The notes beneath the pieces were generated by a model. It ran no database searches. It worked only from the letters and a program-made list of their open reading frames with translations, and had not been told where the DNA came from. A stretch of DNA of 64,000 nt, from NCBI RefSeq assembly GCF_003931565.1, contig NZ_RRYI01000007.1, positions 1 through 64,000 of the forward strand, written 5' to 3'. How positions within the stretch are numbered: the first letter of the stretch is position 1; each line of letters begins with the position of its first letter. A program made the position numbers and the translations under genes. The stretch is from Caulobacter sp. 602-1 (lineage in GTDB: Bacteria > Pseudomonadota > Alphaproteobacteria > Caulobacterales > Caulobacteraceae). Of the stretch, positions 60,314 to 64,000 are shown in pieces.

Positions 60314-61149
60314 GCCGCCGCGCGGTCCTCGCCGCGCTTCCGCTCTCGGCCGCCTTCACGACGACAGCCCGCGCCGCCGCGCCGGGCCTGTCGCTGACGG
60401 GCAAGTTCGTCCAGGGCGGCTATGCGGTGGGCCGAACGACGCCTCGCGCGGTGATCGATCTCGACGGCCAGGCGCTGACCACCGCCTCGGCCAACGGGTG
60501 GTTCGTGATCGGCTTCGACCGCGACGCCCTCCCGACCAGCAAGCTGACCGTCACGACGCCGGACGGCTCGGCCGTCGACGACCGAACGATCGCGGTCGGC
60601 GACTTCGACGTCCAGCGCATCGATGGCCTGCCGCCGCAACAGGTGACGCCGACCGACCCGGCTCTGCTGGAGCGGATCACCGCCGAGAACGCCCGCAAGG
60701 TCGCCGGCTTCGCCAGCCAGGCCGATCTCGAGGGATTTCGCGATGGCTTCATACTTCCGGTTGTGGGCGCGCGCCGTTCGGCCCGGTTCGGCGGCCAGCG
60801 CATCCTCAACGGCGAACCCAAGCGTCCCCATTATGGGGTCGATCTGGCCACCCCGGTGGGCGCGCCGGTGCGCGCCCCGGCCGGCGGCCTGGTGTGTTTC
60901 GCCGAGACCGGACTGCATTATGAAGGCGGTCTCGTGCTGGTCGATCACGGCCAGGGCCTGGTCACCGCCTATCTTCACCTGTCGAAAATCCTTGTTGCGA
61001 CGGGCACTTACGTCAAGCAAGGACAGCTGATCGCCGAAACGGGCAAGGAAGGCCGCGCGACCGGGCCGCATCTGTGCTGGCGGATGAAATGGCGCGGCCG
61101 CAATCTCGATCCGTCGCTGCTGGTCGGCGCGGGCCCCTTCCGCGCTTGA
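60298..61149 (+). CDS. M23-type (LytM) peptidase with altered zinc motif
   Basis: The 283-residue exported protein has a Tat-like signal (Ser-Arg-Arg-Ala-Val-Leu-Ala-Ala-Leu at 6-14). The LytM fold is at about 175-275: His178-x3-Asp182 and catalytic His227 are present, but the final motif reads His258-Leu-Cys260-Trp where most peptidases have His-x-His. Cys260 may still bind zinc, or the protein may be a non-catalytic LytM factor like EnvC/NlpD. The TTG at 60298 is the likely start. Confidence 0.82.
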   Translation: MARGLSRRAVLAALPLSAAFTTTARAAAPGLSLTGKFVQGGYAVGRTTPRAVIDLDGQALTTASANGWFVIGFDRDALPTSKLTVTTPDGSAVDDRTIAVGDFDVQRIDGLPPQQVTPTDPALLERITAENARKVAGFASQADLEGFRDGFILPVVGARRSARFGGQRILNGEPKRPHYGVDLATPVGAPVRAPAGGLVCFAETGLHYEGGLVLVDHGQGLVTAYLHLSKILVATGTYVKQGQLIAETGKEGRATGPHLCWRMKWRGRNLDPSLLVGAGPFRA

Positions 61150-61281
61150 GATTCTGCCATTTCGCCCCTGGCGCGAATTTCAATCCTTAGGTAGCTATGC
61201 CGCCGCATCGGGACATGGAGACGCGGGGGAGCGGCTTCGGAGTTCCGGTCTTCCCGTATGATCTGAGGAGGCGGCTTCCGC

Positions 61282-61800
61282 ATGTCGGCGGCGTTCGAAA
61301 AGCTGCGCTTTCTGCTGGTGGATGACAACCAGCACATCCGGTCGATCGTCTCGGCGATCCTCAAGGGCGTGGGCGTTCGGCACATCCGTGAAGCCATGGA
61401 CGGGGCCGAGGGCCTGCAGATCCTGCGCGACTGGCAAACCGACATCGCCATCGTCGACTTCAAGATGACCCCCCTGGACGGGGTGCAGTTCACCCAGCTG
61501 GTCCGCAACTCGCCCGACAGCGTCGACCCGTTCTTGCCCGTCATCATGCTGACCGGCTTCGCAGAGCGTCACCGTGTGTTCGAAGCCCGCGACGCGGGGG
61601 TGACCGAGGTGGTGGTCAAGCCGGTGACGGCCCGCTCGCTGCTGGACCGGATCAACACGGTGATCTTCCATCCGCGGCCGTTCATCCGTTCGGAGGACTA
61701 TTTCGGTCCGTGCCGCCGCCGCCGCGTCGACCCCTACTATAGCGGCCCCTTCCGCCGCTCCGGCGAGAAGGACGCGGCCGCCGACACGCTGGAAATCTAG
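61282..61800 (+). CDS. single-domain response regulator with C-terminal extension
   Basis: The 172-residue protein has a CheY-like receiver (about 8-130): acidic pair Asp14-Asp15, phospho-acceptor Asp59 in Ile-Val-Asp-Phe-Lys-Met, switch Thr in Met-Leu-Thr-Gly-Phe, and Lys in Val-Val-Lys-Pro-Val. A 40-residue tail (Pro-Arg-Pro-Phe-Ile-Arg-Ser-Glu-Asp-Tyr-Phe-Gly-Pro-Cys-Arg-Arg-Arg-Arg) follows, with no known output domain. AGGAGG lies upstream of the ATG. It overlaps the convergent acyltransferase gene by 4 bp. Confidence 0.88.
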   Translation: MSAAFEKLRFLLVDDNQHIRSIVSAILKGVGVRHIREAMDGAEGLQILRDWQTDIAIVDFKMTPLDGVQFTQLVRNSPDSVDPFLPVIMLTGFAERHRVFEARDAGVTEVVVKPVTARSLLDRINTVIFHPRPFIRSEDYFGPCRRRRVDPYYSGPFRRSGEKDAAADTLEI

Positions 61801-62744
61801 GCGCTGGCGGCTTGCGCCGCGCGCTCGCGGTCGGCCAGTTCGGCATAGACCTCGTTCGGCCAGCGGCGGTGGACCCAGAACCACTCGGCCGGCCGCTCGC
61901 GGATGCGGTCTTCCATGAAGGCGTTGATCATCCTCACCCCGGCCTCGATGTCGGCCGTGCGATTGCCCGTGTTGGGCGGGACGATCGGCGGGTGCACCAC
62001 CGCCCGGAACCGCGCGCCCTTCAGCCGCTGCACGGACATCGGCTGCAGCACCGTGCCAAAACGGATCGCCAGGCGCGTCGGCGCCGGTGCGGTGCGGGCG
62101 TCGTGGCCGAAGAACGGGGCGGCCACGCCGCTATTGAACTTCTGATCGTTCATCAGGGCGACCGACCGCCCCTCCATCATGCCCTTCAGCAGTTCGCGGG
62201 ACCCGTCGCCGCCCTTGGGCGCAAACAGGCGCACCCCGTAGCGGAAGCGGCTGTCGCGGATGCGCTTGTCGACATAGGGATTGTTGGCCGCGCGATAGGT
62301 CATCTCGCAGATCACGCCGCTGTCGACGATGGCCGCGGGCATAACCTCCCAGTTGGACAGATGGCCTGACACGAACACCACCGGCGTCTTCTGCTCGGCG
62401 ATCTGCGCCAAGCGCTCGGCATTGACCACCTCGACCCGGCCGGTGGACGGCAGGATCCTGTCCATCAAAGGAAACTCGGCGAACGAGCGGCCCAGGCCCT
62501 CCCATTGCTCATCCAGAATCCGCGCATGCCAGGCGGCGTCCTTTTCCGGAAAGGCCAGCTTCAGATTGCGCGTCGCGACCTTGTGCGCGCCGCTGAGGGG
62601 TCCGAACGTGCGGCCCAGCCAGCCGCCGAAGTCCGAGGCGCGGTCCACGCCCATCAGACGCACGGCGCCGATAAAGAGGTCGAAGCCCAGGGCCTCCAAC
62701 CGCCACAGAATGTCCTGAACCCAGGGCTGACGCTTATCCGACAT
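61797..62744 (-). CDS. LpxL/HtrB-type lipid A acyltransferase
   Basis: The 315-residue inner-membrane-associated acyltransferase has the catalytic His-x4-Glu in Val-Ser-Gly-His-Leu-Ser-Asn-Trp-Glu. Asn-Asp-Gln-Lys (about 220) and Trp-Phe-Trp-Val-His-Arg-Arg-Trp near the C-terminus are family hallmarks. It adds a secondary acyl chain to lipid A or a related lipid. The ATG at 62744 is preferred (AGGACCT upstream) over an 18-residue extension. Confidence 0.88.
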   Translation of the reverse strand: MSDKRQPWVQDILWRLEALGFDLFIGAVRLMGVDRASDFGGWLGRTFGPLSGAHKVATRNLKLAFPEKDAAWHARILDEQWEGLGRSFAEFPLMDRILPSTGRVEVVNAERLAQIAEQKTPVVFVSGHLSNWEVMPAAIVDSGVICEMTYRAANNPYVDKRIRDSRFRYGVRLFAPKGGDGSRELLKGMMEGRSVALMNDQKFNSGVAAPFFGHDARTAPAPTRLAIRFGTVLQPMSVQRLKGARFRAVVHPPIVPPNTGNRTADIEAGVRMINAFMEDRIRERPAEWFWVHRRWPNEVYAELADRERAAQAASA

Positions 62745-62869
62745 AGGTCCTAAGTAGGCTGGCTCCCACGTCCCGCGCAACTTCGCTTCGCCCGGCACGC
62801 GACTTGCGGCTGTCAGCCTAGGTCGTTCCGTTTCGGGACGGCTCCAGAAAGCTAGGGGGCACGGCTTCC

Positions 62870-63259
62870 ATGGGTAACGACATCGATACGCACCTGGGCA
62901 AACGCCTGCGTCGCCGCCGTCGTCTGCTGGGTTTGACCCAGCAACAACTGGCGGGCGCCGTCGGCGTGCGGTTCCAGCAGATTCAAAAGTACGAGTGCGG
63001 CGCCAACCGCATCTCCGCCGCGCGTCTGTGGCAGCTGTCCGAGGCGCTGGAAGTGCCGGTCGGCTACTTCTACGATGGTCTCTCGGACGTGCGCCGCGAG
63101 AGCGCAGGCGAGTCGGCCGAAGGCGGCGAGATGTTCGCCCGCAAGGAGACGCTGGACCTGATCCGCGCGTACTACCTGCTAGGCGAGCGTCCGCGCCGTC
63201 GCCTGCTGGACCTGGCCAAATCGCTGAACGGCGGTGGTCCCGAGCACGCGGACGCCTGA
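62870..63259 (+). CDS. XRE-family transcriptional regulator
   Basis: The 129-residue protein has its helix-turn-helix at about 10-65: Leu-Gly-Lys-Arg-Leu-Arg-Arg-Arg-Arg-Arg-Leu-Leu-Gly-Leu-Thr-Gln-Gln-Gln-Leu-Ala...Phe-Gln-Gln-Ile-Gln-Lys-Tyr-Glu-Cys-Gly-Ala-Asn-Arg. This group with an Arg-rich first helix and Gln-Gln-Ile-Gln-Lys-Tyr-Glu is abundant in alphaproteobacteria. The C-terminal part is helical. Targets are unknown. Confidence 0.88.
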   Translation: MGNDIDTHLGKRLRRRRRLLGLTQQQLAGAVGVRFQQIQKYECGANRISAARLWQLSEALEVPVGYFYDGLSDVRRESAGESAEGGEMFARKETLDLIRAYYLLGERPRRRLLDLAKSLNGGGPEHADA

Positions 63260-63301
63260 CAACGGTAGCTTACGTGAGGCGGGGGCGCTAAACCCCCGCT
63301 C

Positions 63302-64000
63302 ATGACGCTTTCCGCTGACCGGCTCACGGCGCTCGACGCCTTCATCATCGATCTGAACCGCGCGTCCGCGGATGCGATCTTGCCGCTTTTCCGGGCCGAC
63401 CATGGCCTGGAGGACAAGGGAGCCGGCAAGAACCTCCCGCGCGACAGCCACGCGGCTTTCGACCCCGTGACCGAGGCCGACCGCGGCGCGGAAGCGGCGA
63501 TCCGCAAGCTGATCGGCGAGCGATTCCCCGAGCACGGCGTGATCGGCGAGGAGTACGGCGAGGATCGCCCGGACGCGGAGTTCGTCTGGGTGCTGGACCC
63601 GATCGACGGCACGCGCGCCTTCATCTCCGGCCTGCCGCTTTGGACCACCCTGATCGGCCTGCGCCACCAGGGGCGCCCTGTGCTGGGCTCGATCGGCCAG
63701 CCCTATGTCGGCGAGCTGTTCATCGGCCATGCCGGCGGCTCGCGCCTGCTGGCGCGCGGCCAGGAGACGCCGATCAAGGTCCGCGAATGCGCCGACCTGA
63801 CCGACGCCGTGATCGCCACCACCGATCCCGACGCCTGCTTCGACGGGGCTGAACGCGGCGCCTGGCTGCAGGTGCGGGCGGCCGTCAAGCTGGCCCGCCT
63901 GGGCTGCGACGCCTATGCCTACGCCATGGTCGCCATGGGCAAGATCGACATGGTCATCGAGGCGGGCCTGAAGTCCTGGGACATCGAGGCCGCCATCCCG
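63302..64000 (+). CDS. inositol-monophosphatase family phosphatase (HisN-like), cut by window end
   Basis: The first 233 residues are present; the C-terminus lies beyond the window. Metal-binding motifs are Gly-Glu-Glu-Tyr-Gly-Glu-Asp, Asp-Pro-Ile-Asp-Gly-Thr and Trp-Asp-Ile-Glu-Ala-Ala. The overall wording resembles the alphaproteobacterial histidinol-phosphatase HisN, but inositol monophosphatase or CysQ-like activity cannot be excluded. The ATG at 63302 follows the XRE gene by 42 bases. Confidence 0.85.
   Translation, partial: MTLSADRLTALDAFIIDLNRASADAILPLFRADHGLEDKGAGKNLPRDSHAAFDPVTEADRGAEAAIRKLIGERFPEHGVIGEEYGEDRPDAEFVWVLDPIDGTRAFISGLPLWTTLIGLRHQGRPVLGSIGQPYVGELFIGHAGGSRLLARGQETPIKVRECADLTDAVIATTDPDACFDGAERGAWLQVRAAVKLARLGCDAYAYAMVAMGKIDMVIEAGLKSWDIEAAIP

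Overview
The window is GC-rich chromosomal DNA from an alphaproteobacterium, almost certainly a Caulobacter species or close relative. The best marker is gcrA (57441-57962), the cell-cycle regulator found only in Alphaproteobacteria. Supporting markers are a TonB-dependent receptor behind a Fur-like palindrome, the two-domain alphaproteobacterial dCTP deaminase, COQ7-type ubiquinone hydroxylase, DUF2093, DUF2125 and DUF3426 proteins, and GANTC (CcrM) sites. The coding density is high, many genes overlap by 4 bp (ATGA/GTGA/TTGA), and no gene-free stretch exceeds 300 bases. I see no prophage, insertion sequence, integrase, CRISPR array or secondary-metabolite cluster; this is mostly core genome with a few accessory operons.

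Layout. 1-3150: two DUF805 membrane proteins and the propionyl-CoA carboxylase alpha subunit. 3250-8770: a very large secreted LamG-type protein with a GlcG/HbpS-like partner, then a DJ-1/PfpI protein and msrB. 8850-13170: a serine hydrolase, tRNA-Leu, a MarR regulator, a His/Cys-rich membrane protein and small proteins, then a DUF4198 plus EF-hand pair divergent from a TonB-dependent receptor (13324-15534), with a Fur-like site between them. 15678-19835: a DedA-like protein, dsbB-like, coq7, an M1 aminopeptidase and a VanZ-like protein. 20367-24211: an HNH nuclease, an AlkA-type glycosylase, a Gre factor, a 36-residue membrane protein, a TetR regulator and gluQRS. 24208-27896: an acyltransferase/membrane protein/winged-helix operon, a GNAT and a TlpA-like thioredoxin. 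27897-32631: argH-lptM-lysA, then a chemoreceptor. 32638-38711: hpt, a zinc-ribbon protein, and ftsE-ftsX-ydcF-plsC. 38816-43296: chorismate mutase-hisC-tyrC, a 32-residue protein and rtcB. 43436-50032: an EF-hand protein, hydrolases, tRNA-Gly, two GumN/TraB paralogues and an XRE/membrane-protein pair. 50130-57201: dCTP deaminase, metZ-apaG, and hslO-argF-argD with an ABC-2 permease. 57441-64000: gcrA, xseA, DUF2093, an M23-like peptidase, a response regulator, an LpxL-like acyltransferase, an XRE regulator and an inositol-monophosphatase-family gene cut by the window end.

How the genes work together. Three amino-acid pathways are represented: arginine (argH; argD-argF), lysine (lysA) and aromatic amino acids (mutase-aminotransferase-dehydrogenase), plus metZ for methionine. 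Envelope and division functions cluster around ftsEX, plsC, lptM, the M23 protein and LpxL. Iron-linked uptake and redox maintenance (msrB, dsbB-like, TlpA-like, hslO) are scattered through the window.

Most interesting signals. No large undescribed system is evident. The best candidates are regulatory: a nested RNA structure in the argD leader (a terminator-like hairpin inside a helix that would cover the Shine-Dalgarno); three 20-bp direct repeats between a TetR gene and a 36-residue membrane-protein gene; palindromic operators in front of an XRE/membrane operon; two exact 15-bp repeats 21 bp apart upstream of metZ; and several very small ORFs with strong ribosome binding sites.
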